From NCBI GenBank assembly GCA_949128115.1, contig OX421961.1:103462363-103526362 (forward strand): a stretch of 64,000 bases of DNA, read 5' to 3'. This document shows, piece after piece, positions 12,780 through 22,722 of the stretch (its first letter is position 1; the number at the start of each line of letters is the position of its first letter). Both the position numbers and the translations under genes were made by a program. This stretch comes from Anaspis maculata (lineage: Eukaryota; Arthropoda; Insecta; Coleoptera; Scraptiidae). The notes beneath the pieces were generated by a model, which was not told the DNA's origin, ran no database searches, and worked only from the letters and a program-made list of their open reading frames with translations.

Positions 12780-13014
12780 CTTTCTAATTTTTTCGCTGTT
12801 ACATAGCTGCCACTCCCAAAGGAGGGCTAGGCTATATTGGATGTCTATATTGCGCCGCCAACATAGAGAAAACCGCCCCCGATAAACTTGAAATAACATA
12901 ATATTGCACTTTCTACCAGACCTGATGCTCTGGTGTTCTCATTTTTTGAATAATACATGGTTGCCACTTATAAACGTAAGCCAAGAAACATTCCGTCTTA
13001 AATATGCGCCGCCG
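12780..13014. repeat. Diverged satellite monomer 5' of the LINE
   Basis: It shares TAGGCTA..., CGCCGCC and ACCGCCCCC landmarks in the same order as monomers of the array at 14.9-16.4 kb. The array therefore existed on both sides before the LINE inserted. The last 74 bp (12941-13014) form the left copy of the LINE-flanking duplication. Confidence 0.6.
12941..13014 (+). repeat. Left 74-bp flanking duplication of LINE
   Basis: It matches 14866-14939 with about five mismatches, beginning ATTTTTTGAATAATACAT and ending CGCCGCCG. The two copies directly flank the LINE, as a target-site duplication would. Confidence 0.85.
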
Positions 13015-14566
13015 CGTTCAGCTACACTTACGCCTCAAAAAAAGAAAAATATTCGCTGCTTTTATAGATTTTAAACGCGCATTTGACTCAGTTAATCATT
13101 CACTTTTGTGGTCAAAACTATTCAATCTAGGATTAAGCGCAAAGATCATCCGCATTCTGATGAAGTTATACGATAAAGCCACGCTGCAGATAAAGTCCAA
13201 CAACCAATACTCCAAAAAGTTCCCCGTCTCTGCTGGTGTATTACAGGGAGAATGTCTCAGTCCGATTCTTTTCGCATTATTCATCTCGGACCTGGATTGT
13301 TTTTTTCGTGGTAAAGGACTTACTGGAGTCAACGTAGACGGACGAACTGACATTCTCTCTCTACTGTATGCGGACGACCTAATTCTCCTGGCAGACTCCC
13401 AGAGTGATCTCAGTAAAAAGCTCAGGGTTCTCGAGGAATACTGTAGTTCATTAAAGCTCGAGGTCAACTCCTCGAAGTCAAAAATTCTTTGTTTTTCGAG
13501 AGGCGGTCACGCTCAGCTGAAAAAATCCTCATTTACATACAACGGTCAACCTTTGGAAGTGGTCTCGACATACACCTACCTGGGCGTTCCATTTGCGAGC
13601 TCTGGCTTGTTTTTGGAGGCAGCCAAGGCATTTGTTAAAAAATCAAAAGGCTCGCTCGCTTCAGTTTTGGCTACCATGTCGAGATCTAGACTCAACTCTT
13701 GGACCTCCCGTATCAAGTTGTTTGAGTCGGTCGTACTGAACGTACTCACTTACAATATATCAGTTTGGGGCAACCGTTATTCGGAACTGGCTGAGAGAGT
13801 ACAGGTCTTTTTTTTCAAGAAGCTTTTTTCACTGCCGAAGAACTGCCCTGATCACGTGGTAAGACTGGAATTTGGTGTTGTCAAGATTGAATTTTTAATA
13901 TTCAAATCTATTCTGTCTTTTTTAGAGAAGATTCTTGCAATGAATTCAACTCGTTTCCCAAAAATTTGTTTCTCTAGATTAAAGGAACTGCCAGAATCTT
14001 ACACCGTAGAGAAATATAATTGGGTTGCTCAGGTCAGATCACGCTTTGTCTCGATAGGTGCGACAGACATTTGGGAATCTCTAAACTTATCATCACTGAA
14101 AGCAAATAAAACTACTCTTTTGCAGAGGTACAGGGAGCGGCTGCATCAAGACGATATCACTTTATTTTCGGGCTCGCGCTATCTTACTTTCCATGAAAGC
14201 CTTGTGTTTGATGGCTCACCTGCTCACCATCTCCATTTCAGATCTAGCTTCCAGGCTTTGAAGAGAATCACGCAACTTATGTTGAGCACCAAAAGGCACA
14301 TCAAATTTACGATCAGCGGATGCTGTTACCTCATTAACCCTGATGAGCTTTGCACGGTCTGCAATCTAAAGTTGCCTGAGACCGTTGAACATATTTTTTT
14401 TATCTGTCCACTATACGAGCAGTTCAGGTCTTCCTATATTCATAGCTTTGTCCGTTTTGAGGGTCTTCAATTTGCGCTAAAATACCTGACCCTGCTGAAG
14501 CTCAAGAACATAGACAGGTTCATTGTGAATTTTCTCAAATTGCGCGCCTTCGCCAGGAATGAATGA
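13004..14566 (+). CDS. LINE reverse transcriptase, N-truncated
   Basis: An uninterrupted 520-codon frame. FIDFKRAFDSV near residue 25 and YADD at residues 122-125 are the metal-binding reverse transcriptase motifs, and GVLQGECLSPILF lies between them. The C-terminus has a CxxC...H...C knuckle (around CTVC and HIFFIC) common in LINE ORF2. The endonuclease and the first RT blocks are missing. The apparent ATG at 13004 lies in the duplicated target, not in the element, so the native start is lost and this is a fragment although no stop codon has accumulated. Its job in an intact element is to prime reverse transcription on the cut target DNA. Confidence 0.85.
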   Translation: MRRRVQLHLRLKKRKIFAAFIDFKRAFDSVNHSLLWSKLFNLGLSAKIIRILMKLYDKATLQIKSNNQYSKKFPVSAGVLQGECLSPILFALFISDLDCFFRGKGLTGVNVDGRTDILSLLYADDLILLADSQSDLSKKLRVLEEYCSSLKLEVNSSKSKILCFSRGGHAQLKKSSFTYNGQPLEVVSTYTYLGVPFASSGLFLEAAKAFVKKSKGSLASVLATMSRSRLNSWTSRIKLFESVVLNVLTYNISVWGNRYSELAERVQVFFFKKLFSLPKNCPDHVVRLEFGVVKIEFLIFKSILSFLEKILAMNSTRFPKICFSRLKELPESYTVEKYNWVAQVRSRFVSIGATDIWESLNLSSLKANKTTLLQRYRERLHQDDITLFSGSRYLTFHESLVFDGSPAHHLHFRSSFQALKRITQLMLSTKRHIKFTISGCCYLINPDELCTVCNLKLPETVEHIFFICPLYEQFRSSYIHSFVRFEGLQFALKYLTLLKLKNIDRFIVNFLKLRAFARNE

Positions 14567-14865
14567 GGTCTCCATTTGTTTTTCTTTTTCTTTTTTTCAT
14601 AGTTTCATTATTCTTGTATGTTTCAATTCTGTTGCACGAAATACTTGTTTTTTTTTTCTGTCACTATTTCTGTTTTTTCCAATCACTGGGAGCATTTAAT
14701 TCTATTCCACTTTGCTTATTTGTTAATAAGAATATTTGTTAATTATTATTTTCAACGTGGTTGCATTTAATTTGATTTGTTTTTATTTTTTATTTTTCCA
14801 CTCATTGTTATTTGGGCTAAGCCCATAAGAAACAATAAAGTTATTTATTATTTATTATTATTATT
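13015..14865 (+). mobile_element. 5'-truncated non-LTR retrotransposon (LINE)
   Basis: It contains the reverse transcriptase of a LINE with its first domains missing, followed by a T-rich 3' UTR and a tail of TTATT/TTA repeats after AATAAAG. Flanking 74-bp duplications mark the insertion. The clade is uncertain: the RT motifs and the C-terminal CCHC-like knuckle resemble the I/Jockey group. The insertion split a satellite-like monomer. The few differences between flanking copies imply a moderately recent event. Confidence 0.85.
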
Positions 14866-16420
14866 ATTTTTTGAATAATACATAGTTGCCACTTATCAAC
14901 GTAAGCCAAGAAACATTCCGTCTTCAATATACGCCGCCGACATGAAAAAACTGCTAAAAACCGCCCCCAATCACTTTAAAATGAAAAACATAAAGCCGAA
15001 GACATAGCGATCTGATTCTTTCGGTATATAAATAGCTGACTAAAAATGGGAAAGGATAGGCTACTTTTGGTTAGTCGCCGCCCCCAGATTCCGCCCCCAA
15101 ACGATAAAAAGTGCAACTTTCACAAATGTTACTGATTGAGATGTTCCCTTAAACATTCAGTAACTGCCAACTCAAATTGTGCCACATTTGCTCAGCCGAA
15201 CGCTGCCGCTCCCACACGCCGCCCCCAAAGTAAGAGATAAATGGAAAACATGAACCCGAAGACATAGCGATCTAAACTTTCCGCTATATGGATAGCTGAC
15301 TAAAAATGGAAAAGGATAGGCTTTTTTTTGATATGGCGCCGCCTCCAGCTTCCGCCCCCAAAAGAAAAAAAGTGCAACTTTCAACAATTTTCACTGATTT
15401 AGCTGATGATGTTACCTCAAACATTTAGAAACTCTTGACTCAAACTGTGCAAGAATTTCTTTGCCAAACTCTGCCGCTCCCACACGCCGCCCCCAAAGTG
15501 AGAGATGAATGTAAAACATGAACCTGAAAACATAGCGATCTAATTCTTTCACTATATTGATAGCTGACTGAAATGAGAAAAATATAGGCCACCTTTAATT
15601 AACCGCCGCCTCCAGCTGCCGCCTCCAAACAAAAAAAAATGCAACTTTCACAATTTTCACTGATTGTCATATTTCCCTCACATTAAGGAACTCCCATCTC
15701 AAACTGTGCCACAGTTATTTTGCCGAATGTTGCCGCCCCCACACGCTGCCCTCAAACTGAGAGATGAATGAAAAACATAAACCCGAAGACATAACGATCT
15801 AATTCTTTCGCTATATGGATAGCTAACTAAAAATGGGAGAGAATAGGCTACCTTTGACATGGCGCCGCCTCTAACTTCCACCCCCAAAAGAAAAAAAGTG
15901 CAACTTTCAATAATTTCCACTGAATTACATTTTAATGCTACCCCAAACATTCAGAAACTCCCAACTCAAACTGTGGAAGAATTTCTTTGCCAAACTCTGC
16001 CGCTCCCATACGCCGCCCCCAAAGTAAGAGATAAATGTAAAACATAACCCTGAAGACATAGCGATCTAATTGTTCCGCTATATAGATAGCTGACTAAAAA
16101 TGGGAAGAGATAGGCCACTTTTGATTAGTCGCCGCCTCCAGCTCCCGCCCCCAAACAAACAAAAATGCAACTTCCACAATTTCCACTGATTGTCATATTT
16201 CCTTAAACATTTAGAAACTCTCAACTCAAACTGTGCAACAGTTACTTTGCCGAATGCTGCCACCCCCACACGCTGCCCTCAAAGTAAGAGATAAATAGAA
16301 AACATAAACCCGAGGACATAGCGATCTAATTCTTCCGCTATATGGATAGCCGACTGAAAATGGAAAAGAATAGACTACTGTTGATTAGTCGCCGCTCCCA
16401 GCTCCCGCCCTCAAACAAAA
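14866..16420 (+). repeat. Satellite-like array, ~263-bp monomers in dimers
   Basis: Landmarks CACACGC(C/T)GCCC(C/T)CAAA recur near 15213, 15481, 15739, 16006 and 16266, giving 259-268-bp spacing. Alternate copies match best: 15481 with 16006 (525 bp apart) and 15739 with 16266 (527 bp), so the array has a two-monomer higher-order period. Each monomer carries GACATAGCGATCTAA, a CTATATGGATAGCTGACT block and CCGCCNCCAGCT. Minus-strand open frames at 15172-15387 and 15699-15950 are one monomer read twice and are not called as genes. The first 74 bp are the right flanking duplication of the LINE. Confidence 0.85.
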
Positions 16421-16635
16421 AAATATATTGATAAGTGAAAGAATTTTCATTCAAATCTATTTCATTGGCAAGTACCCCATTCTGATAACACAATATCACA
16501 ATGAGTTTCGAATGAAGAAAGTGGGCAAGGAATGGTGTTTCTCCTTCAACCAAATTTTTTTACGTTCACAATATGCCTCTTTGAGAAAATGCGCTACTGA
16601 GACTCACGCACGTGAAGGCATACTCACTTGTTTAA

Positions 16636-18100
16636 GATGCAAGAACTTTCACATGATGATCATTGAGTATCGTCATGCAGTGCTGGCCTTAGCAGTTTTG
16701 GCGCCCCGGGCAAGAATGCGAAACCGCCGCCCCTATCTTGGGTCCGCGAGCAAAGCGAGTAAAATTGAAGTAATTTTCGTGTAATAAAATGAAGCTTTGT
16801 GTGCTTTTACAGCAGCAGATTCGGTGATCGCCGCTGATGAGTCTTTTTTGCTTTCGTAAATTATCAATTATTCTTATTTCAACCGCGATTTTTCCGCCCC
16901 TATGAGCTGGCGCCCCGAGCGATCGCCCGTCTCGCCCTACCCTAAGGCCGCTACTGTCGTCATGTATGTCATAAGTAAAGCTTACGGGTCTATTGAAAAT
17001 GTTTTCATCAATTGTCGTCGTGTCCGATTCATTCTTCACACTTAAAAAAAATATTTTTGGCAGAGGTCAAAAAAACTGTTTTTATTTTTTTTTTCTATGC
17101 AAGGAGACGATAAATTCATATGTTCTGTTGCGTTCCCAACTAAATCGCATTCCCTAAACCTAATTATGAAGAAATTTTTCTTGTAATTGTATTTTTCAAA
17201 GAAGTGGTGACCTCTTCAGTACCTCTTTTACAAGAGCATTTCTTTCTATGTTCCCACTGGATATCACTCGTAATTTTTGCAGGAATGAAGACCTCGAACT
17301 CTTTTCTTGGTAGATGCGGAGCAACATGACTCTAAAACGCCCAAGGGAGCTAAAAAAGAATTTTTTCCTGCTTGGCTTGGCCGTCCAACTTACGATATTT
17401 TGATTTTATAGTAGGAGAGACGCGAACCAATATTCAATCCAGGCTGCAGGCGCAGGCGATTTGGTTTCAACAAAAAATATCCTTCCATGCCGTGTTTTAT
17501 TGCAGTACAACAAAACGCAGAGTCGTTAGGTATAAGTAGGTATATTTCCCGGTAGAACTTATTCGCCTGGACTGAATCCTATTTATTTGCGCGTCTCGTC
17601 TCCCCTACTACAAAATCAACATGCCAAAAATTTGACGGCCCAGCAGAAAAAAAAAGTTTTTGGGCTCTCTTGTGCGTTTTGAAGCCATGTTGCATGGAAA
17701 TTACTGAGAAAAGAGTTCAAGCTGCTTATATCTGCGAAAATTGACAGTCTTATTCAGTATAGGAACATTGAAAAAAATGCTGTTGAAAAAGGTGTACTGA
17801 AGAGGTCACCTCTTCTTGGGAAAATGATATTGCGAAAAAATTGTCTTCATAATTAGGTTTAGGAAATGCGATTTAGTTGGGAACGCAACAGAACATATGA
17901 ATTTATCGTCTCCTTGCATAGGAGGAAAAATAAAAACAGTTTTTTTGACCTCTGCCAAAGATTTTTTTTTTCCAGTGTGAAGAATGAATCGGACACGATG
18001 ACAATTGATGAAAACATCATTTTCAATAGACCCGTAAGCTTCACTTATGACATACATGACGATACTAAATGATCGTCATGATGGTGAAAGTTCTTGCATC
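16636..18100. repeat. 1.5-kb fold-back block 4
   Basis: ATGCAAGAACTTTC...TCGTCATG on the left faces its reverse complement near 18060-18100. Arms run inward to about 17430 and 17590 with a centre near 17510 and about 75-80% similarity by eye. The left arm is interrupted by a 279-bp hAT MITE. The arm unit also occurs in both arms of the large palindrome (about 18600-19160 and 23440-24000), so four copies of one module exist within 8 kb in alternating orientation. Open frames inside are mirror copies without known motifs. Confidence 0.8.
16678..16956. mobile_element. hAT-type MITE with 8-bp TSD
   Basis: It begins CAGTGCTGGCCTTAG and ends CTAAGGCCGCTACTG, imperfect inverted repeats with hAT-type CAG...CTG ends. 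TCGTCATG is duplicated exactly at 16670-16677 and 16957-16964; 8 bp is the hAT target size. It is 279 bp and non-coding, GC-rich at both ends. It lies in only one arm of fold-back 4, so it inserted after that arm pair formed. Confidence 0.9.
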
Positions 18101-18419
18101 TTGAAAATTTGGAGGGCCCCCATTGGCCCCCTAAGGGACAAAATATCGAGTGCTGCGGGTCAAATCGCTTGTCTCGGTATAAAGTATGCCCATGCAAAAT
18201 CTCGTTACTGCACTTCAAAATGCGGTATGCTTTTGCGTACCGCTCCCACTACATGGGTCACACTCGTACTCTCACAAATCACAGAGAATGCTTGAGAGAA
18301 TGTATGGAAGAGAGAAGACTAGATAGGGGCTAGCAGTTGCCAACGCGAAACGAAACGAACATTAGGCACTTTTTCATTATTGTCCCTGATTATTCCAGCA
18401 GCGTGGAGTGCATTGCCTT
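18101..18419. repeat. Spacer with inverted AGCGATTTGACCCG module
   Basis: Positions 18156-18232, read on the minus strand, match 12587-12665 (GTGCAGTAACGAGATTTTGC through CCCGCAG). This puts an inverted pair of about 78 bp at the two ends of a 5.7-kb span (12.57-18.23 kb) holding the satellite array, the LINE and fold-back 4. The remainder to 18419 is unassigned. Confidence 0.6.
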
Positions 18420-20880
18420 GTCTAGTACAAGCGGTAGGCAAAACAATCCTGCATTTAATAAAGGAATCAAACCACATTGCACAGTGACTCTTAGAACCAT
18501 TTCGAGCGATTTGACCCGCAGCACCCGATAATTTGTCCCTTAGGGGGGCCATGGGGGCCCTCCAAATTTTCAAGATGCAAGAACTTTCATAAAACGATCC
18601 ATGAGTATCGTCATGTGTGTCATAAAATGAGCTTATGGGTCTATTAAAAATGTTCTCAGCAATTATCTTTGTGTCCGTTCCATTTTTCACACTTGAAAAA
18701 AAAATTCTTCAGCAGAGGTCAAAAAAACCGTTTTTATTTTTTAATCTACGCAAGGAAACGATAAATTCATATGTTTTGTTTAGTTCCCAAACAAATCGCA
18801 TTCCGTCAGCCCAATTATCAAGACAAAATTTTTGTTATGGTATTTTCCAAAGAAGTGGTGTCCTCTTCAGTACACCTTTTTCAACAGCATTTTTTTCAAT
18901 GCTCCCACTGGATAACAGTGTTAATTTTCACAGGTATGAGAAGCTTGAAGTCTTTTCTTAGTAATTTGGATGCAACAAGGCTTCTAAACGCGCAACGGAG
19001 CCCTAAAAAATTTTTTATTTGCTCGGCCATCAAATTTTTGGCATGTTGATTTTGTAGTAGGGGAGAAGTGGACAGAAATTCAATTTCGGTCGCGCGGGCG
19101 GCGGCGGCGGTTTCATTCTAGCGGCAAATATATTTACGCACAACGACTCTGTATTCCGTTGTACTGCGGGAAAACTTGGCACAGGAGTAGCTTGTACCAA
19201 AGCAAGTGATTTGGCCCGCAGCACCAACATTTTTTACCCAGGGTACTCTGCATCGTGACCATTCTTCAAAACATGACCCATAATGCAACTGTTTCTGTTA
19301 TAAGAGCTGATGCGTCGACTTGATGGTCATTTCTATGCAATATTTATTGGCAAAATCGAGAGCTGTAGTCTGAAATAGATAAAAAATTTATTCAGTAGCG
19401 TAATTGTTATATTCTTGTTATAATGTTCAACAGAATTCAAGAAATCAATGAAGTGTTAAATGCGAGTAGTTACACGTAACTGGGGCGACTTCCTTAAATT
19501 CGAAGAACAAAGCGTAGCTCTTCGATTTGTTAGGATCGAATGCTCTCTGTGATTCATATTGGGCACCAGTTGTCACAAATATGCAGGAAACAATTTTTTC
19601 CTTTGCTGATGCGTCAACTTCATTTCTGTGCAATATTTATTGGCAAAATCGAGAGCTGTAGTCTGAAATAGATAAAAAATTTATTCAGTAGCATAATTGT
19701 CATATTCTTGTTGTAATGTTCAACAGAACTCAAGAAATTGATGAAGTATTGCTTCTGCGCTGTGCCTAGCCTTCAATAATAAAATCGAGCAAAATACTTG
19801 AGCTCCAGTCTTTCAAGATTTATTTCTTTAAACATCTCCACCCTCGTCTCCACCAGTACTACCTAACCTCTTCAGAATTATTCCTCCTCTTTTGAATTTT
19901 TTCCGGTCTCCGATGTAGCCATACTGAGACCAAATACAAAGATGTTCAGAAGTTTGTATAAGCAAAAAAATACGTACGTGAGTTTCAGCTCATTGCAGTC
20001 CACCCATACTTCTGCAATATGCATCCAGACCGCCAGCGACCAGTTAACAATTCCTTTTGAGCCCCAAGAGGACAGCGAAGAAAATCTATGATATCATCAG
20101 TTTGGCCCCAGATATGATCAACTCGATAGAACTTTTACTGTATGCCTCAGGCAAGGTATCAGAAGTCGGTGTTATGGCATGCAGCAACCGCTTCGTCCAT
20201 GTCGCAAAGAGATTTTTTTGCGCCGTGTGCAATAATCATCGACTTGCAATAAGATATCCCCCCCCACGACATACCTGATTTCTAATTTTTGTTGTCAAAT
20301 CAAGTCTTCTACATGTATTTCTGTTATAACCTTCAACATAATTTGAGAAATGACGTGTTGCTTCTGCGCCGTGCCCAGTGTGGGCCTTGAGTAGTAAAAA
20401 TGAACAAGGCACTTAAGTACTCTCGGTCCATCAACATGATTGAGCAATTTTGAAAATAAACTTGTAACATCTCCCCGGCTAGATGTATTTCTCAACCTCT
20501 TCAGAATTCCTCCTCCTCTTCCGAAACTTTTTCAGATGCCGCCATACTGAAATGAAATTCAGGGATGTTTATATTATGATAATAATAAGTACCCCATTGG
20601 AATGACAATAATAGCGCCTCTGTTTTTAGAAAGGCTCTGAAATAACTTAGGAGTGGCGAAGAACCCACCTGTTGTTGCAGCATTCTCCTTTGCATATTTT
20701 GCATTGGAGCGTACATAGAAGTCCGGCTTTTCGACAAGTACACATTATTGTTTTGCAGTCAGTCTCACATTTGCAGCTGTTGAAATTTAAAAGTTCTTAT
20801 AGGTTCACAAAAAAAAGACGTACTTGTGTAGCTCACTGCAGTCCCCTCACACTTCAGCAATCAGTGTCCAGACTGACGAC
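18420..20880. repeat. Left arm of large palindrome
   Basis: This arm is the reverse complement of 21721-24190, with mirrored coordinates summing to 42600-42601. Long stretches I compared are base-identical, including mirrored open frames of 66, 80 and 108 codons. Differences found are one C in a C-tract (20258-20265 against 22336-22342), a short gap near the outer end and a few substitutions there. The outer end dissolves around the CTAGTACA(A/G)GCGGTA sequence. It contains two tandem decayed gene 3' ends on the minus strand. Confidence 0.92.
19878..20230 (-). pseudogene. Second, diverged copy of the same gene 3' end (left arm)
   Basis: Mirror of 22370-22722. It retains a KNLFATWTK segment, then WGSKGIVNWSLAVWMHIAEV and DCNELKL, and a short last exon starting MATSETGK. 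Compared with the neighbouring copy it lacks the Cys-rich exon: the donor after NELKL splices in frame directly to the last exon. A stop codon upstream of the WGSK segment suggests it is dead. Confidence 0.5.
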
Positions 20881-21350
20881 CAGCTCTCATCAATTTTCTT
20901 CCAGCCCCAAGAGGACGGCGAAAGAACGTCCACGAGAGAGTCAGCTTCAGAGTCAGAGAGCAGAGTCAACACACGAAATGCGGAAGTCGCTTTCTCCATG
21001 CTCTTCCAGGTCTTCCATGCATTTGGACGGAAAGAATGAGGTGGTATCGCAACCAGAGAACGCGTGAAAGCCTCTCAGAGCAAAAGATTTTTCTTCGCCC
21101 AAACCTTCTGCAATCCGATAGATAGCGATAAATCTTTTGTACAGTCCGCTACCGAGTAGTGCCCACAGTTTTGGAAGTTCTTGAGAGCGAAGAGACAAGA
21201 AAAACGATATACCTAATACCGCAACATCCGTAACGACAGTGAGGAAAACAATACTCTTTCCTCCGTGAGACACCAATCCCTGATGTGCAAGATTATGCGA
21301 CCATCTGCCATGTCTCCTATGGTGACTTCAACGAATGAAGTTGACGCATC
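20501..21350 (-). pseudogene. Decayed gene with GCDTT motif and Cys-rich tail
   Basis: Reading leftward from about 21350, fragments appear in the order ADGRIILH, TDVAVLGIS, RFIAIYRIAEGLG, GFHAFSGCDTTSFF, then WGWKKI...VWTLIAEV...CSELH. After a 47-bp GT-AG intron (20777-20823) comes the Cys-rich exon 20669-20776 with MCTCRKAGLLCTLQC and CKGECCNN. A second intron leads to a last exon 20501-20546 ending EEEEEF-stop. From memory this order matches an uncharacterised, multi-copy invertebrate protein family whose C-tail resembles CXC-type zinc clusters; its function is not established. Frameshifts near 21276 and 20953 and an in-frame TGA after WTLIAEV break the gene. The second half lies in the palindrome arm, the first half in the spacer. 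Confidence 0.65.
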
Positions 21351-21720
21351 AGCAAAGGAAAAAATTGTTTCCTGCATATTTGTGACAACTGGTGCTCAAT
21401 ATGAATCACAGAGAGCATTCGATCCTAACAAATCGAAGAGCTACGCTTTGTTCTTCGAATTTAAGGAAGTCGCCCCAGTTACGTGTAACTACTCGCATTT
21501 AACACTTCATTGATTTCTTGAATTCTGTTGAACATTATAACAAGAATATAACAATTACGCTACTGAATAAATTTTTCATCTATTTCAGACTACAGCTCTC
21601 GATTTTGCCAATAAATATTGCATAGAAATGACCATCAAGTCGACGCATCAGCTCTTATAACAGAAACAGTTGCATTATGGGTCACGTTTTGAAGAATGGT
21701 CACGATGCAGAGTACCCTGG
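20881..21720. other. 840-bp asymmetric spacer of the palindrome
   Basis: The spacer is not palindromic. Its left half holds the 5' portion of the decayed GCDTT gene on the minus strand. Its right half (about 21338-21720) is a third copy of a roughly 385-bp unit also found at 22975-23363 (direct) and 19235-19628 (inverted). The join at 21720/21721 falls inside the coding region, right before the VWTLIAEV segment, and marks the inversion breakpoint. Confidence 0.85.
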
Positions 21721-22100
21721 GTCGTCAGTCTGGACACTGATTGCTGAAGTGTGAGGGGACTGCAGTGAGCTACACAAGTACGTCTTTTTTTTGTGAACCT
21801 ATAAGAACTTTTAAATTTCAACAGCTGCAAATGTGAGACTGACTGCAAAACAATAATGTGTACTTGTCGAAAAGCCGGACTTCTATGTACGCTCCAATGC
21901 AAAATATGCAAAGGAGAATGCTGCAACAACAGGTGGGTTCTTCGCCACTCCTAAGTTATTTCAGAGCCTTTCTAAAAACAGAGGCGCTATTATTGTCATT
22001 CCAATGGGGTACTTATTATTATCATAATATAAACATCCCTGAATTTCATTTCAGTATGGCGGCATCTGAAAAAGTTTCGGAAGAGGAGGAGGAATTCTGA
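21721..22100 (+). pseudogene. GCDTT-family gene 3' end (right arm copy)
   Basis: Exon 21722-21777 (VWTLIAEV-stop-GDCSEL), GT-AG intron 21778-21824, exon 21825-21932 (CKCETDCKTIMCTCRKAGLL and further Cys pairs), GT-AG intron 21933-22054, last exon 22055-22100 (MAASEKVSEEEEEF-stop). Splice phases agree at both junctions, so the exon model is strong although the copy starts at the palindrome breakpoint and shares the TGA at 21752-21754 with the left arm. The stop therefore predates the duplication. Confidence 0.65.
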
Positions 22101-22369
22101 AGAGGTTGAGAAATACATCTAGCCGGGGAGATGTTACAAGTTTATTTTCAAAATTGCTCAATCATGTTGATGGACCGAGAGTACTTAAGTGCCTTGTTCA
22201 TTTTTACTACTCAAGGCCCACACTGGGCACGGCGCAGAAGCAACACGTCATTTCTCAAATTATGTTGAAGGTTATAACAGAAATACATGTAGAAGACTTG
22301 ATTTGACAACAAAAATTAGAAATCAGGTATGTCGTGGGGGGGATATCTTATTGCAAGTCGATGATTATT

Positions 22370-22722
22370 GCACACGGCGCAAAAAAATCTCTTTGCGACA
22401 TGGACGAAGCGGTTGCTGCATGCCATAACACCGACTTCTGATACCTTGCCTGAGGCATACAGTAAAAGTTCTATCGAGTTGATCATATCTGGGGCCAAAC
22501 TGATGATATCATAGATTTTCTTCGCTGTCCTCTTGGGGCTCAAAAGGAATTGTTAACTGGTCGCTGGCGGTCTGGATGCATATTGCAGAAGTATGGGTGG
22601 ACTGCAATGAGCTGAAACTCACGTACGTATTTTTTTGCTTATACAAACTTCTGAACATCTTTGTATTTGGTCTCAGTATGGCTACATCGGAGACCGGAAA
22701 AAATTCAAAAGAGGAGGAATAA
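22370..22722 (+). pseudogene. Second, diverged copy of the same gene 3' end (right arm)
   Basis: Frame with AQKNLFATWTKRLLHAITPT, then after a stop the WGSKG...VWMHIAEVWVDCNELKL segment. A 54-bp GT-AG intron (22623-22676) joins in phase to a last exon 22677-22722 encoding MATSETGKNSKEEE-stop. The Cys-rich exon of the neighbouring copy is absent. Two tandem 3' ends per arm suggest a tandem duplication before the inverted one. Confidence 0.5.

Noticed and set aside
12574..12899. Overlapping frames with Arg-Pro-Ser repeats
   Set aside because: Produced by the GTCC microsatellite.
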